Shown: positions 29,747-40,380, numbered from the stretch's first letter. The stretch is 64,000 nucleotides of DNA from Kosakonia sacchari SP1 (GCF_000300455.3 NZ_CP007215.2:186001-250000); one strand, 5' to 3'. Translations and numbers: made by a program. The notes: generated by a model from the letters alone, not told the origin.

Positions 29747-31753
29747 TTGCGTGTTAGCCGTTCTTTAACCATTAAACAAATGGCCATGGTTGCTGTTGTC
29801 TCTATGGTGTTTGTTTTTATTTTCTGCGTCATTTTGCTGTTCCATTTCTTACAGCAGAATCGCTATAACACGGCCACACAACTGGAAAGCATTGCCCGCT
29901 CCGTACGCGAACCGCTTTCCGCGGCGATTTTAAAAGCCGATATTCCCGAAGCAGAAGCGATTATCAAACAGATTAAACCGGCGGGCGTTGTCAGCCGCGC
30001 GGATGTGGTGCTGCCGAATCAATTTCAGGCCTTGCGCATGAGTTTTATCCCGGAACGTCCAGTTCCAGTGATGATTACCCGGATGTTTGAACTGCCCGTA
30101 CAAATCTCCTTGCCCATCTATTCGCTGGAGCGTCCGGCAAACCCGCAACCGCTGGCCTACCTGGTGCTGCAGGCGGATTCATATCGGGTTTATAAGTTCG
30201 TTATCAGCACCTTATCAACGTTAGTGACGGCTTACTTACTTTTGACGTTAATGCTCACGGTGGCGCTCACCTGGTGTATCAACCGGCTGGTTGTTCACCC
30301 GCTGCGAAAAATTTCCCGGGCGCTTAATGATCTTCCGGCGTCGGAGCTGGCCGGGCATCAACTGCCGGTGCCTCGTCTCCATCATGATGATGAAATTGGC
30401 ATCATGGTGCGCAGTTACAACCGCAACCAGCAGTTGTTGCTGCGTCAGCAAGAAGAGCTGAACGCCCAGGCGACGCATTTCCCGGTTTCTGAATTGCCGA
30501 ATAAAGCCTTCCTGATGGCGCTGCTGGAGCAAACGGTGACCCGGCAAAATCCCACCGCGCTGCTGGTTATCGCCTGTGAAACACTGCGTGATACCGCCGG
30601 TGTGCTGCAGGAGTCTCAGCGCGAGATGTTGCTGCTGACGCTGGTGGAGAAACTGAAATCGATACTGACGCCGAAGATGGTGCTGGCGCAGGTGAGCGCT
30701 TATGACTTTGCGATTATCGCCCATGGTGTGAGTGAGCCGTGGCACGCCATGACGCTCGGTAAGCAAGTGCTCACTGTAATTAACGAGCGTGTGCCGCTGC
30801 ATGGCATCCAACTGCGCCCCAATGCCAATATTGGTGTGGCGATGTTTTACGGCAACCTTTCTGCCGGGCAGCTTTACCACCGGGCGGCTTCCGCTGTCGT
30901 CAGTGCGCAGCGCAAAGGGAAAAACCAGATCCAGTTCTTCGATCCAGAGCAGATGGAGCGGGCACAGCAATGGCTGGCGCAGGAGAGCGACATTCTTACC
31001 GCGCTCGATGAGGGACGTTTCGCGATTTGGTTGCAGCCGCAGGTGGATGCGGCGAGCGGCGAACTGGTGAGCGCGGAAGCGTTGCTCCGTTTGCGCCAAC
31101 CAGATGGCAGTTGGGCATTACCGGAAGGGCTTATCGAACGTATTGAGTCCTGCGGATTGATGGTCAACGTCGGGTATTGGGTGCTGGAAGAGTCCTGCCG
31201 TCTGCTGGCGGGCTGGCAATCGCGCGGCATTATGCTGCCGCTCTCGGTGAATCTCTCGGCCTGCCAGTTGACGCATCCCACCATGCTGGCCGATATGCTG
31301 GATTTGTTGCAGCGTTACCGTATTGCGCCGCAAACGTTGATCCTCGAAGTGACAGAAAGCCGCCATATTGATGATCCCCAGGCAGCAGTGGCGATTCTGC
31401 GCCCGCTGCGCGATGCCGGGGTACGTATTGCGCTGGATGATTTCGGCATGGGCTATGCCGGGCTGCGCCAGTTGCATCATATGAAGTCGCTGCCGGTGGA
31501 TGTGTTGAAAATCGACAAAATGTTTGTTGACGGTTTGCCGGATGAAAACAGCATGGTGGCCGCCATTATCCACCTTGCACGTAGTCTGGATCTGCGCATC
31601 GTCGCTGAGGGCGTGGAGAATGAAACGCAGCGGACATGGCTGGCTGATGCGGGTGTTGATGTGGCGCAGGGCTTTTTATTTGGCCGCGCGGCATCTGCCG
31701 AGGCGTTTGAACAGCAGTTTTTTGCCGTATCGGATAAGCCTGAAAACACGTAA
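29747..31753 (+). CDS. pdeK: Membrane GGDEF/EAL protein PdeK (YhjK/HmsP family)
   Basis: Inner-membrane c-di-GMP turnover protein that borders the cellulose genes in enterobacteria. Two membrane helices (residues 12-34 and 151-178) enclose a periplasmic sensor loop, followed by a HAMP-like region (180-230), a GGDEF domain whose active site is lost (SAYDF at 317-321) and an EAL domain with IWLQPQ (427), EALLR (444), DDFGMGYAG and the EGVE segment. Phosphodiesterase activity is therefore likely. I chose the TTG at 29747, which gives [10 protein letters not shown] as in E. coli, with GGAGA 6 bases upstream. About 668 residues. It sits downstream of bcsC but behind its own promoter region. Confidence 0.93.
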   Translation: MRVSRSLTIKQMAMVAVVSMVFVFIFCVILLFHFLQQNRYNTATQLESIARSVREPLSAAILKADIPEAEAIIKQIKPAGVVSRADVVLPNQFQALRMSFIPERPVPVMITRMFELPVQISLPIYSLERPANPQPLAYLVLQADSYRVYKFVISTLSTLVTAYLLLTLMLTVALTWCINRLVVHPLRKISRALNDLPASELAGHQLPVPRLHHDDEIGIMVRSYNRNQQLLLRQQEELNAQATHFPVSELPNKAFLMALLEQTVTRQNPTALLVIACETLRDTAGVLQESQREMLLLTLVEKLKSILTPKMVLAQVSAYDFAIIAHGVSEPWHAMTLGKQVLTVINERVPLHGIQLRPNANIGVAMFYGNLSAGQLYHRAASAVVSAQRKGKNQIQFFDPEQMERAQQWLAQESDILTALDEGRFAIWLQPQVDAASGELVSAEALLRLRQPDGSWALPEGLIERIESCGLMVNVGYWVLEESCRLLAGWQSRGIMLPLSVNLSACQLTHPTMLADMLDLLQRYRIAPQTLILEVTESRHIDDPQAAVAILRPLRDAGVRIALDDFGMGYAGLRQLHHMKSLPVDVLKIDKMFVDGLPDENSMVAAIIHLARSLDLRIVAEGVENETQRTWLADAGVDVAQGFLFGRAASAEAFEQQFFAVSDKPENT

Positions 31754-31852
31754 TTTGTTACGGGCTTGTGCGAGTCAGTTCAAAGTTTTTAACATTGTTG
31801 TTTCAGATCTGATGTAAGTTTATTTCTGTCATGTTTGACGGGTGTTATTTTT

Positions 31853-31893
31853 AAACCGCAGGCTAACTGAAAACCCTACAAAGCCTGAGGTTT
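31853..31893 (+). promoter_or_regulatory. Leader hairpin of dctA
   Basis: AAACCGCAGGCT (31853-31864) pairs with AGCCTGAGGTTT (31882-31893), 11 of 12 bases, around a 17-base loop. It ends 7 bases before the AGGA ribosome site of dctA, so it could affect initiation or message stability. No known riboswitch recognised. Confidence 0.5.
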
Positions 31894-31895
31894 AA

Positions 31896-33197
<1,302 letters not shown>

Positions 33198-33264
33198 TTT
33201 CGTGACTTATGACCGCAGTCCCTTGTCGGGCTGCGGGTACCTGCGCATAATTACCTCCTGGATC

Positions 33265-33314
33265 CGTCACAATTTCCGATGCAATTTCGTGAAAATTCAC
33301 GTTGCGATGTGACG
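33265..33314 (+). terminator. Terminator-like hairpin after dctA
   Basis: CGTCAC (33265-33270) pairs with GTGACG (33309-33314), and the inner CGTGAA/TTCACG pair (33288-33301) extends the stem; TTTT follows. Asymmetric internal loops weaken it. The most likely role is dctA termination. Confidence 0.55.
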
Positions 33315-33332
33315 TTTTGCATTTCCCGCGGT

Positions 33333-33363
33333 CTAAAAGCGAAGTGTTTTAACACGCTTTTAG
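33333..33363 (+). promoter_or_regulatory. Strong hairpin between dctA and yhjJ
   Basis: CTAAAAGC (33333-33340) pairs with GCTTTTAG (33356-33363) and GTGTT with AACAC inside, giving 13 pairs interrupted only by a GAA bulge. It lies 51 bases before the yhjJ start and may be a second terminator, a leader structure or an operator. Confidence 0.5.
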
Positions 33364-33414
33364 CCCCTTTGTGCGGGCATACTTTTTAACCAGGAATGTT
33401 GATTAGGGGTTCAC

Positions 33415-34914
33415 ATGCAGGGCACAAAAATTCGACTGTTAACGGGCGGTTTGCTGATGCTGGCAGCTGTCGGTTATGTGCAGGCAGATGCGCTCCAGCC
33501 TGACCCGGCCTGGCAACAAGGGACGCTGGCAAATGGTTTTCAGTGGCAAGTTCTGGCCACGCCCCAGCGCCCCAGCGATCGCATTGAGATTCGCCTGTCT
33601 ATTGATACCGGTTCGCTCACCGAAGGCAGCCAACAGAGCGGTTTCAGCCACTTTATTCCCCGCGTTGCGTTGACCCATAGCGGTCGGCTCGAACCTTCCC
33701 AGGTGCGCTCGCTGTGGCAACAAGGTATTGACCCGAAGCGCCCGCTGCCGCCGGCGCTGGTCTCCTACGAATACACGCAATATAACCTGAGCCTTCCGAA
33801 TAACCGCAGCGACCTGCTGAAAGAGGCGATGGTTTACCTGGCGGATGCCGCCGGGAATCTCACCATCACGCCGGAAACGGTGAATCACGCTCTCGCCAGC
33901 AACGATATGGTTGCTACCTGGCCGCCCGACACCAAAGACAGCTGGTGGCGCTACCGCCTGAAAGGTTCTCCGCTGCTGGGACACGATCCCGCCGGAACGC
34001 TGAAAGAGCCGGTCGATGCGGCGCAACTGAAGGGTTTCTACGAAAAATGGTACACGCCGGACGCCATGACGCTGATTGTGGTCGGCAACGTGGATAGCCG
34101 CGCCATCGCCGAGCAAATTGGTAAAACCTTCGGCGAGCTGAAAGGGAAACGCCAGACGCCTGCGCCGGTTGCGACGCTGTCGCCGCTGCCGCGCCAGTCG
34201 GTGAGTTTGATGACCGAAGGCGTCACCCAGGATCGTTTGTCGATTATGTGGGATTCGGCCTGGCAACCGATTCGCGAGTCTGCCGCGCTTGAGCGTTACT
34301 GGCGTGCGGATTTGGCACGTGAAGCCCTGTTCTGGCATATCCAGCAGAACCTGAGCAAAAACAACGCCAAAGAGATTGGGCTCGGTTTTGACTGCCGGGT
34401 GCTGTTCCAGCGGGCGCAATGTGCTATTAACGTTGATTCACCCAATGACAAACTCAATACCAATGTCGGCGTGATTGCGCGTGAGCTGGCGAAAGTGCGC
34501 GAGAAAGGGCTGCCGGAAGAGGAATTTAAAGCGCTTATCGCGCAGAAAAACCTTGAGTTGCAAAAGCTGTTCGCCACCTATGCGCGCGCCAGCACCGATA
34601 TTCTGATCAGCCAGCGGATGCGCTCTTTGCAAAACCAGGTGGTGGATATTGCGCCGGAGCAGTATCAAAAGCTTCGCCAGAGTTTCCTGAACAACCTGAC
34701 GCCGCAGATGCTGAACCAGGATCTGCACCAGCAGCTTTCACAGGATATGGCGCTGGTATTGCTGCAGCCGAAAGGCGAGCCGGAGTTCAACATGAAGGAT
34801 TTGCAGGCAACATGGGATGAAGTGATGGCACCACCAGCGGATAACGCCGCGGCACCTGCTGCCAGTGGTGACGAAAGCCATTCTGACGTCTCGGACATTC
34901 CCCCGCAGCAGTAA
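33415..34914 (+). CDS. yhjJ: M16-like protein YhjJ lacking the zinc motif
   Basis: Secreted or periplasmic relative of M16 (pitrilysin-type) metallopeptidases. A signal peptide covers about residues 1-24 (cleavage near VQA/DALQ). The fold markers GSLTEGSQQSG and YTPDAMTLIVVGNVD are present, but at the place of the inverted zinc motif HxxEH the protein reads H79-F-I-P82-R83, so the catalytic glutamate and second histidine are gone. It is therefore predicted to be proteolytically inactive; a binding or chaperone role is only a guess. 499 residues, as in E. coli. It is bounded by hairpins on both sides and looks monocistronic. Confidence 0.92.
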   Translation: MQGTKIRLLTGGLLMLAAVGYVQADALQPDPAWQQGTLANGFQWQVLATPQRPSDRIEIRLSIDTGSLTEGSQQSGFSHFIPRVALTHSGRLEPSQVRSLWQQGIDPKRPLPPALVSYEYTQYNLSLPNNRSDLLKEAMVYLADAAGNLTITPETVNHALASNDMVATWPPDTKDSWWRYRLKGSPLLGHDPAGTLKEPVDAAQLKGFYEKWYTPDAMTLIVVGNVDSRAIAEQIGKTFGELKGKRQTPAPVATLSPLPRQSVSLMTEGVTQDRLSIMWDSAWQPIRESAALERYWRADLAREALFWHIQQNLSKNNAKEIGLGFDCRVLFQRAQCAINVDSPNDKLNTNVGVIARELAKVREKGLPEEEFKALIAQKNLELQKLFATYARASTDILISQRMRSLQNQVVDIAPEQYQKLRQSFLNNLTPQMLNQDLHQQLSQDMALVLLQPKGEPEFNMKDLQATWDEVMAPPADNAAAPAASGDESHSDVSDIPPQQ

Positions 34915-34923
34915 TGCTTAATT

Positions 34924-34949
34924 GCCCCTCTCCGGTAAAGGAGAGGGGC
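34924..34949. terminator. Bidirectional terminator between yhjJ and kdgK
   Basis: GCCCCTCTCC (34924-34933) and GGAGAGGGGC (34940-34949) form a perfect 10-bp stem around GGTAAA, between convergent genes. Confidence 0.8.
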
Positions 34950-34957
34950 GAACTCCG

Positions 34958-35887
34958 TTATTGCGGCATGGCATCGCGCGGAATAATCGCGCCGCGATAC
35001 TGAATGACTGTGCTGGCGGTTAAATGCCCGCGTTTTGCCGCTTCTGCTGCGTCGCCACCGGTCAGACGTACCGACAGGTAACCCGCGCTGAACGAATCCC
35101 CGGCCGCTGTGGTATCAACCACTTTCTCTTTCGGCAGTTTCACCGCCGGCACTTCCACCAGCGCTTCACCGGCAATAGCGACCAGGCAGGAGTCTGCGCC
35201 GCGCTTGATAACCACTTCTTTTACGCCCGCGTGCTGCGTGCGTTCGATAACTTCTTCTACCGGTTTCTCGCCCCACAGCAGATCTTCGTCATCCAGCGTC
35301 AGGAACGCGATATCCGTGCAAGCCAGCATTTGTTGATAAACCAGACGCGTCTCTTCTTTGCTTGCCCACAGGCGCGGACGGTAGTTGTTATCAAAAATCA
35401 CTTTGCCGCCATTCGCACGGCATGCCTGCAACAGCGACAACAGCTTGTTGCGGCTTGCCGGGCTAAGAATGGCGAGGCTGATGCCGCTCAGATAGAGGTA
35501 ATCGAAGGTCGCAAGCTGTTCGCAGATAGCCGCAGACTGCTCGCTCTCTAGCCAGAATTTGGCGGCTGCTTCGTTACGCCAGTAGTAGAAGGTACGCTCG
35601 CCGGTGCTGTCGGTTTCGATGTAATAGAGACCAGGCAGGCGGTTTTCCATACGTTGTGTCAGGCTGGTATCGACGTTCTCGCTTTGCCAGGCATCCAGCA
35701 TCTGCTGGCTGAAATTGTCGGTGCCAAGCGCGGTAACATAGTGCACGGAAAGCGCCGCAGGGTTGACCTGGCGGGCGATATAAACAGACGTGTTAAGCGT
35801 ATCGCCACCAAAGCCACGGTTCACTTCCGTGCCTTTTTGTGACAGTTCAATCATGCATTCGCCAATGACGGCAATTTTCCTGGACAT
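34958..35887 (-). CDS. kdgK: 2-dehydro-3-deoxygluconokinase KdgK
   Basis: Cytosolic PfkB/ribokinase-family kinase that phosphorylates KDG at the 6-position, feeding pectin and hexuronate breakdown into the Entner-Doudoroff pathway. Family markers are FGGDTLNTSVYIARQ near residue 28 and the ATP-binding/catalytic DTTAAGDSFSAGYL near residue 250. From ATG 35887 (MSRKIAVIGEC) the product is 309 residues, the E. coli length; AGG lies 9 bases upstream. Upstream ATG and TTG codons at 35893 and 35896 are too close to that ribosome site. A KdgR-like operator lies upstream. Confidence 0.95.
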   Translation of the reverse strand: MSRKIAVIGECMIELSQKGTEVNRGFGGDTLNTSVYIARQVNPAALSVHYVTALGTDNFSQQMLDAWQSENVDTSLTQRMENRLPGLYYIETDSTGERTFYYWRNEAAAKFWLESEQSAAICEQLATFDYLYLSGISLAILSPASRNKLLSLLQACRANGGKVIFDNNYRPRLWASKEETRLVYQQMLACTDIAFLTLDDEDLLWGEKPVEEVIERTQHAGVKEVVIKRGADSCLVAIAGEALVEVPAVKLPKEKVVDTTAAGDSFSAGYLSVRLTGGDAAEAAKRGHLTASTVIQYRGAIIPRDAMPQ

Positions 35888-35953
35888 AGTCATCAACCTG
35901 GATCAGATAAATTAACGGTAGTGTGCGTTAGTGGGTGATTCGTGGTCAACTAT

Positions 35954-35972
35954 ATTAAAACAACGTTCCAGT
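35954..35972. promoter_or_regulatory. Probable KdgR operator upstream of kdgK
   Basis: The 19 bases ATTAAAACAACGTTCCAGT agree at 16 positions with the KdgR consensus as I recall it (AATRAAAYRNYRTTTYATT). It lies about 67 bases before the kdgK start on the minus strand. The consensus is from memory. Confidence 0.5.
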
Positions 35973-36045
35973 ATTTTTTTGAGCTAAAGCCTGTTCCTGG
36001 CAGATTTCTCGTCGGCGGTTTTTAAATTTGCCCGCAGACAGAGCG

Positions 36046-36072
36046 TAAAGTTATTGACACGCCCGCCGATAA
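36046..36072 (+). promoter_or_regulatory. FliA (sigma28) flagellar promoter of pdeH
   Basis: TAAAGTTA (36046-36053) and GCCGATAA (36065-36072) are separated by exactly 11 bases, an almost perfect match to the sigma28 consensus TAAAGTTT-N11-GCCGATAA. It lies 49 bases before the pdeH start and agrees with class 3 flagellar control of this gene in E. coli. Confidence 0.9.
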
Positions 36073-36120
36073 CTCATTGACGAATTCCTCCCGGTCATCG
36101 CCTTCGACAGGACAGCAGAA

Positions 36121-36891
36121 ATGAAGTTAAAGCAGGTCATCCAGCAGCTAAACATTCCGGAAGCAAGCATTGAAAGCTTGCAGGAGCGTCGTTATTGGCT
36201 GCAATGCGAGCGTGCTTATACTTATCAGCCCATCTATAAAACCGATGGTCGTCTGATGGCTGTTGAAGTATTAACCATTGTTACCCACCCGTCGCAGCCG
36301 GAAACGCGCATTGCGCCGGATCGCTACTTTTCCGAAGTGGCGGTGCGCCAGCGTGTTGATGTGGTGCATGAGCAAGTGGCGCTGCTGGCGGAACAAAAAG
36401 AGTTCTTCCTCAGCAATGATGTGCTGGCCTCGGTGAATGTTGACGGCCCAACACTGCTGGCGATGCGCCAGGATAGCGATCTGATGACGCTGGTTAATTC
36501 GCTGCCGTGGATCCGCTTTGAACTGGTGGAACATATCCGTCTCCCGCAGGATTCAACATTCGCCTCGATCAGCGAAATCGGCCCACTGTGGCTGGATGAC
36601 TTTGGCACCGGCATGGCGAATTTCTCTGCGCTAAGCGAAGTGCGTTACGACTACATCAAAGTGGCGCGCGATCTGTTCATCATGCTGCGTAAAACGCCGG
36701 AAGGGCAAAATCTGTTCACCATGCTGTTGCAGTTGATGAACCGCTATTGCCAGGGCGTGATTGTCGAAGGTGTGGAAACGCTGGAAGAGTGGCGCGATGT
36801 TCAGGATTCACCTGCTTACGCGGCACAAGGCTACTTTCTCTCCCGTCCGGTTCCTTTAGCCAAACTTGAACACGTGATACTCGAGCTGTAA
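36121..36891 (+). CDS. pdeH: c-di-GMP phosphodiesterase PdeH (YhjH)
   Basis: Cytosolic stand-alone EAL-domain phosphodiesterase, in E. coli the main enzyme keeping c-di-GMP low in motile cells. The signature reads E49-V50-L51 in place of EAL (a tolerated variant), with LWLDDFGTGMANFS near 158, YDYIKVARDLF near 176 and IVEGVET near 214. The 256-residue length matches the family. Expression from the FliA promoter upstream ties it to flagellar synthesis, so swimming cells should hold both BcsA proteins inactive by depleting c-di-GMP (inference from family knowledge). Confidence 0.95.
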   Translation: MKLKQVIQQLNIPEASIESLQERRYWLQCERAYTYQPIYKTDGRLMAVEVLTIVTHPSQPETRIAPDRYFSEVAVRQRVDVVHEQVALLAEQKEFFLSNDVLASVNVDGPTLLAMRQDSDLMTLVNSLPWIRFELVEHIRLPQDSTFASISEIGPLWLDDFGTGMANFSALSEVRYDYIKVARDLFIMLRKTPEGQNLFTMLLQLMNRYCQGVIVEGVETLEEWRDVQDSPAYAAQGYFLSRPVPLAKLEHVILEL

Positions 36892-36958
36892 CCGCAGCCC
36901 TTTCTGCGAGCCTCTACTATCTTTATGACAGGTAAGGCTTTAAAGGAAAGGCAGAACG

Positions 36959-39013
36959 ATGACAAAAACGAGTAAAGCGATTATTGCCGTCTTCGCGACG
37001 TTGCTGTTGCTGATTGTGGTCGCCATTATCATCATCGCCACATTCGACTGGAACCGCCTCAAACCCACTATTAACGAAAAAGTCTCCACGGAGCTTAACC
37101 GCCCGTTCGCCATTCGCGGTGATTTGGGCGTGGTGTGGGAGCGGCAAAAAGAGGAAACCGGCTGGCGCAGTTGGGTTCCATGGCCGCATGTTCACGCCGA
37201 CGATATTATCCTTGGCAACCCGCCGGGCATCGACGAAGTGACGATGGTGCATTTACCCCGCGTTGAAGCCACGCTTGCGCCGCTGGCGCTATTCACCAAA
37301 ACCGTTTACCTGCCATGGATCAAGCTGCAACAACCCGATGCCAGGCTGATTCGTCGCTCGGAAAAGCTCAATAACTGGACCTTCACGCTGGCCAGCGACG
37401 CCAACAAAGACGCCAACGCGCAGCCTTCCAGTTGGTCATTCCGACTGGATAATATTCTTTTTGATCGCGGGCGTATCGCCATTGATGATGCACTCAACCG
37501 CGCTGATATCGAGATTCTGGTCAACCCCTTAGGCAAGCCGCTACCGTTTAGCGAAGTGACCGGCAAAAGCGACAGCAAAGTCAAAGCTGGCGATTACGTC
37601 TTTGGTTTGACCGCGAAAGGGCATTACAACGACCAGTCGCTCTCCGGCAATGGCAAAATCGGCGGCATGCTGGCGCTGCGCAGCGAAGGGACGCCTTTCC
37701 CGGTGCAGGCCGATTTCCGCTCCGGTAACACGCGCGTGGCGTTTGTCGGCACCATCAACGACCCAATGAACATGGGCGGTGCCGACCTGCAACTCAAGTT
37801 CGGCGGTAACTCCCTTGGCGAACTGTATGATTTAACCGGCGTGCTGCTGCCGGATACGCCGCCGTTTGAAACCGATGGTCATCTCATCGCGAAACTCAAT
37901 AATGATAAAGGCTCGGTGTTTGATTACCGCGATTTTAACGGCCATATCGGCGAAAGCGATATTCACGGCACGCTGCGCTACACCACCGGTAAACCGCGAC
38001 CAAAACTGGAAGGCGACGTTGAATCGCGCCAGTTACGGCTGGTGGATTTGGGGCCGCTGATTGGTGTGGATTCCGGCAAAGGTGCTGAGCAGTCGAAACG
38101 CACCGAGCAGCAGAAAGGCGAGAAAGCGGGGCAACCGGCAGACAAAGTGCTGCCGTATGACCGCTTTGAAACCGATAAGTGGGACGTCATGGATGCCGAT
38201 GTGCGCTTTAAAGGCCGCCGGATTGAGCACGGCTCAACGCTACCCATCAGCGACTTGTCGACCCACATTCTGCTGAAAAATGCCGACCTGCGCCTGCAAC
38301 CGCTGAAGTTTGGTCTTGCGGGCGGCACCATCTCATCGAATATCCATCTCGAAGGGGATAAAAAACCGATGCAAGGTCGGGCGGAGATCCAGGCGCGGCG
38401 GCTGAAGCTCAAAGCGCTGATGCCGGATGTTGAACTGATGCAGAAAACCCTCGGTGAGATGAACGGTGACGCAGAGCTTCGCGGCGTGGGCAACTCCGTA
38501 GCGGCGCTACTGGGCACCAGCAATGGCAACCTGAAACTGTTGATGAACGACGGGGTAGTCAGCCGTAACCTGATGGAAATTCTCGGCCTTAACGTCGGCA
38601 ACTATATTGTCGGGCAGTTGTTTGGTGATGACGAAGTACGGGTGAATTGCGCCGCTGCGAACCTTGATTTAGTCAACGGTGTCGCACGTCCGCAAATCTT
38701 CGCTTTTGATACGGAAAACGCGCTGATTAACATTACCGGCACCGCCAGCATGGCGTCGGAGCAGCTCGACTTAACCATTGATCCTGAAAGCAAAGGCGTG
38801 CGTATAGTCACGCTGCGCTCACCGCTCTACGTACGTGGCAGTTTTAAAAGTCCGCAGGCGGGCGTAAAACCCGGGCCGTTGATTGCGCGCGGTGCGGTGG
38901 CGGCAGCGCTGGCAACCCTGGTCACCCCGGCGGCGGCATTACTGGCGTTGATCTCGCCATCGGAAGGCGAGCAGAATCAGTGCCAGGCCATTTTGTCGCA
39001 GATGAAACACTAA
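36959..39013 (+). CDS. yhjG: AsmA-family protein YhjG
   Basis: Large inner-membrane-anchored protein facing the periplasm. One N-terminal helix (about residues 7-30) is followed by the AsmA domain over the rest, with the C-terminal AsmA signature region (GDAELRGVGNSVAALLGT near 500) and a final hydrophobic patch (about 640-665). AsmA-like proteins are thought to carry phospholipids between membranes; the role of YhjG itself is not known to me. AAGGAAAGG precedes the ATG. 684 residues, similar to E. coli. A hairpin terminator follows. Confidence 0.92.
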   Translation: MTKTSKAIIAVFATLLLLIVVAIIIIATFDWNRLKPTINEKVSTELNRPFAIRGDLGVVWERQKEETGWRSWVPWPHVHADDIILGNPPGIDEVTMVHLPRVEATLAPLALFTKTVYLPWIKLQQPDARLIRRSEKLNNWTFTLASDANKDANAQPSSWSFRLDNILFDRGRIAIDDALNRADIEILVNPLGKPLPFSEVTGKSDSKVKAGDYVFGLTAKGHYNDQSLSGNGKIGGMLALRSEGTPFPVQADFRSGNTRVAFVGTINDPMNMGGADLQLKFGGNSLGELYDLTGVLLPDTPPFETDGHLIAKLNNDKGSVFDYRDFNGHIGESDIHGTLRYTTGKPRPKLEGDVESRQLRLVDLGPLIGVDSGKGAEQSKRTEQQKGEKAGQPADKVLPYDRFETDKWDVMDADVRFKGRRIEHGSTLPISDLSTHILLKNADLRLQPLKFGLAGGTISSNIHLEGDKKPMQGRAEIQARRLKLKALMPDVELMQKTLGEMNGDAELRGVGNSVAALLGTSNGNLKLLMNDGVVSRNLMEILGLNVGNYIVGQLFGDDEVRVNCAAANLDLVNGVARPQIFAFDTENALINITGTASMASEQLDLTIDPESKGVRIVTLRSPLYVRGSFKSPQAGVKPGPLIARGAVAAALATLVTPAAALLALISPSEGEQNQCQAILSQMKH

Positions 39014-39030
39014 GCAGCACTACGGGAAGT

Positions 39031-39057
39031 GGCCCTCTCTTTCGCGAAGAGAGGGCC
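39031..39057. terminator. Bidirectional terminator between yhjG and yhjE
   Basis: GGCCCTCTCT (39031-39040) pairs with AGAGAGGGCC (39048-39057) around TTCGCGA, between convergent genes. No strong T-run on either side. Confidence 0.75.
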
Positions 39058-39063
39058 AAAAGG

Positions 39064-40380
39064 TTACAGCGACTGGTGTTTGGTTTCGTGAGTCAGCAGC
39101 AGCGCGATAAGCGTTAATGTTGCCATCGCGGCCAGGTAAATCCCGACATACATCAGACCATAATTCGCCTGCAGCCAGGTGGCGATATACGGTGCCACCG
39201 ATGCGCCGAGGATCGACGACACGTTGTAGGAGAACGACGCGCCGGTATAACGCACTTCCGTCGGGAACAGCTCCGGCAGCAGCGCACCCATCGGACCGAA
39301 GGTCAGCCCCATCAGGCTCAGGCCAATCAGCAGGTAGGCCATCACCAGCGCCGGGCTACCGGAACCGAGCAGCGGCGGGAAAACAAACAGTGCGAACAGA
39401 ATAATCAGCGATGTGATAACAATCATGCTTTTACGGCGGCCAAACGCGTCCGCCAGCAGGCCAGCGACTGGCACCATCACACCAAAACCGATCACCGCCA
39501 TCATCAGCATCCACAGCACTTCGTTACGCGGCAGACCTAAGCCCTGCGGCGAGGTACTGAAGGTCATGGAGTAGACCGTCATAATGTAGAACAGCGTGTA
39601 GGTCGCCAGCATGATAAAGGTGCCCAGCACGGTAACGCGCACATGTTTGGTCAGCAGCGTGCCCAGCGGCACTTTCACCTGCTTCTTCGCGGCGGCGACT
39701 TTGGCAAACACCGGTGTTTCATGCAGCGAAACGCGGACATACAGGCCAATCAGCACCAGCACGGCAGAGAAGATAAACGGGACACGCCAGCCCCACGCCA
39801 TAAACTGCTCATCAGTCAGTAACCAGGAGAGCAGCAGGAAGGTGCCGTTCGCAAAGAAGAAGCCAATCGGCGCGCCCAGTTGCGGGAAAGAGCCGTACAG
39901 TGCGCGTTTGCGCGGCGGGGCGTTCTCCGTGGCCAGCAGCGCTGCGCCGCCCCATTCACCGCCGAGCCCCAGACCCTGGCCGAAACGCGCCAGCGCCAGC
40001 AGCAACGGTGCCATCACGCCGATAGTTTCGTACCCTGGCAGCAGGCCGATCAGCACGGTTGAAATCCCCATCGTCAGCAGCGACGCCACCAGCGTCACTT
40101 TACGGCCAACGCGGTCGCCAAAGTGTCCAAACACAGCGGAACCAATCGGGCGCGCAATAAAAGCAATGGCGAAGGTCGCCAGCGACTGTAGCGTGGCGGC
40201 CGTCGGGTCGCCCTGCGGGAAGAAGATATGCGGGAACACAATCACTGCGGCGGTGGCGTAAATATAGAAATCGAAGAACTCGATGGCGGTACCAATCAGA
40301 GACGCAACGACGACTTTATTTCGTGAATTTACCGGCGGATTTTCCTGCTCGTTGTCGAAAGTTGTGGCTGTAACTTGCAT
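39064..40380 (-). CDS. yhjE: MFS metabolite:H+ symporter YhjE
   Basis: Inner-membrane transporter of the major facilitator superfamily, metabolite:H+ symporter group (relatives carry shikimate, proline/betaine, alpha-ketoglutarate); its substrate is unknown. The 438-residue product has about 12 helices, the motif-A loop GHFGDRVGRK between helices 2 and 3 and the paired GLLADAFGRRKS in the second half. The N-terminus after MQVTATTFDNEQ matches E. coli YhjE. It converges on yhjG. The 272 bases upstream toward yhjD hold no gene. Confidence 0.93.
   Translation of the reverse strand: MQVTATTFDNEQENPPVNSRNKVVVASLIGTAIEFFDFYIYATAAVIVFPHIFFPQGDPTAATLQSLATFAIAFIARPIGSAVFGHFGDRVGRKVTLVASLLTMGISTVLIGLLPGYETIGVMAPLLLALARFGQGLGLGGEWGGAALLATENAPPRKRALYGSFPQLGAPIGFFFANGTFLLLSWLLTDEQFMAWGWRVPFIFSAVLVLIGLYVRVSLHETPVFAKVAAAKKQVKVPLGTLLTKHVRVTVLGTFIMLATYTLFYIMTVYSMTFSTSPQGLGLPRNEVLWMLMMAVIGFGVMVPVAGLLADAFGRRKSMIVITSLIILFALFVFPPLLGSGSPALVMAYLLIGLSLMGLTFGPMGALLPELFPTEVRYTGASFSYNVSSILGASVAPYIATWLQANYGLMYVGIYLAAMATLTLIALLLTHETKHQSL

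Noticed and set aside
30248..31099. 283-codon minus-strand reading frame
   Set aside because: Antisense shadow of pdeK with low-complexity His/Arg/Gln content.
31772..31793. CRP site upstream of dctA
   Set aside because: TTGTGC...GTTCA keeps only the left half of the consensus; too weak to call although dctA is CRP-controlled in E. coli.
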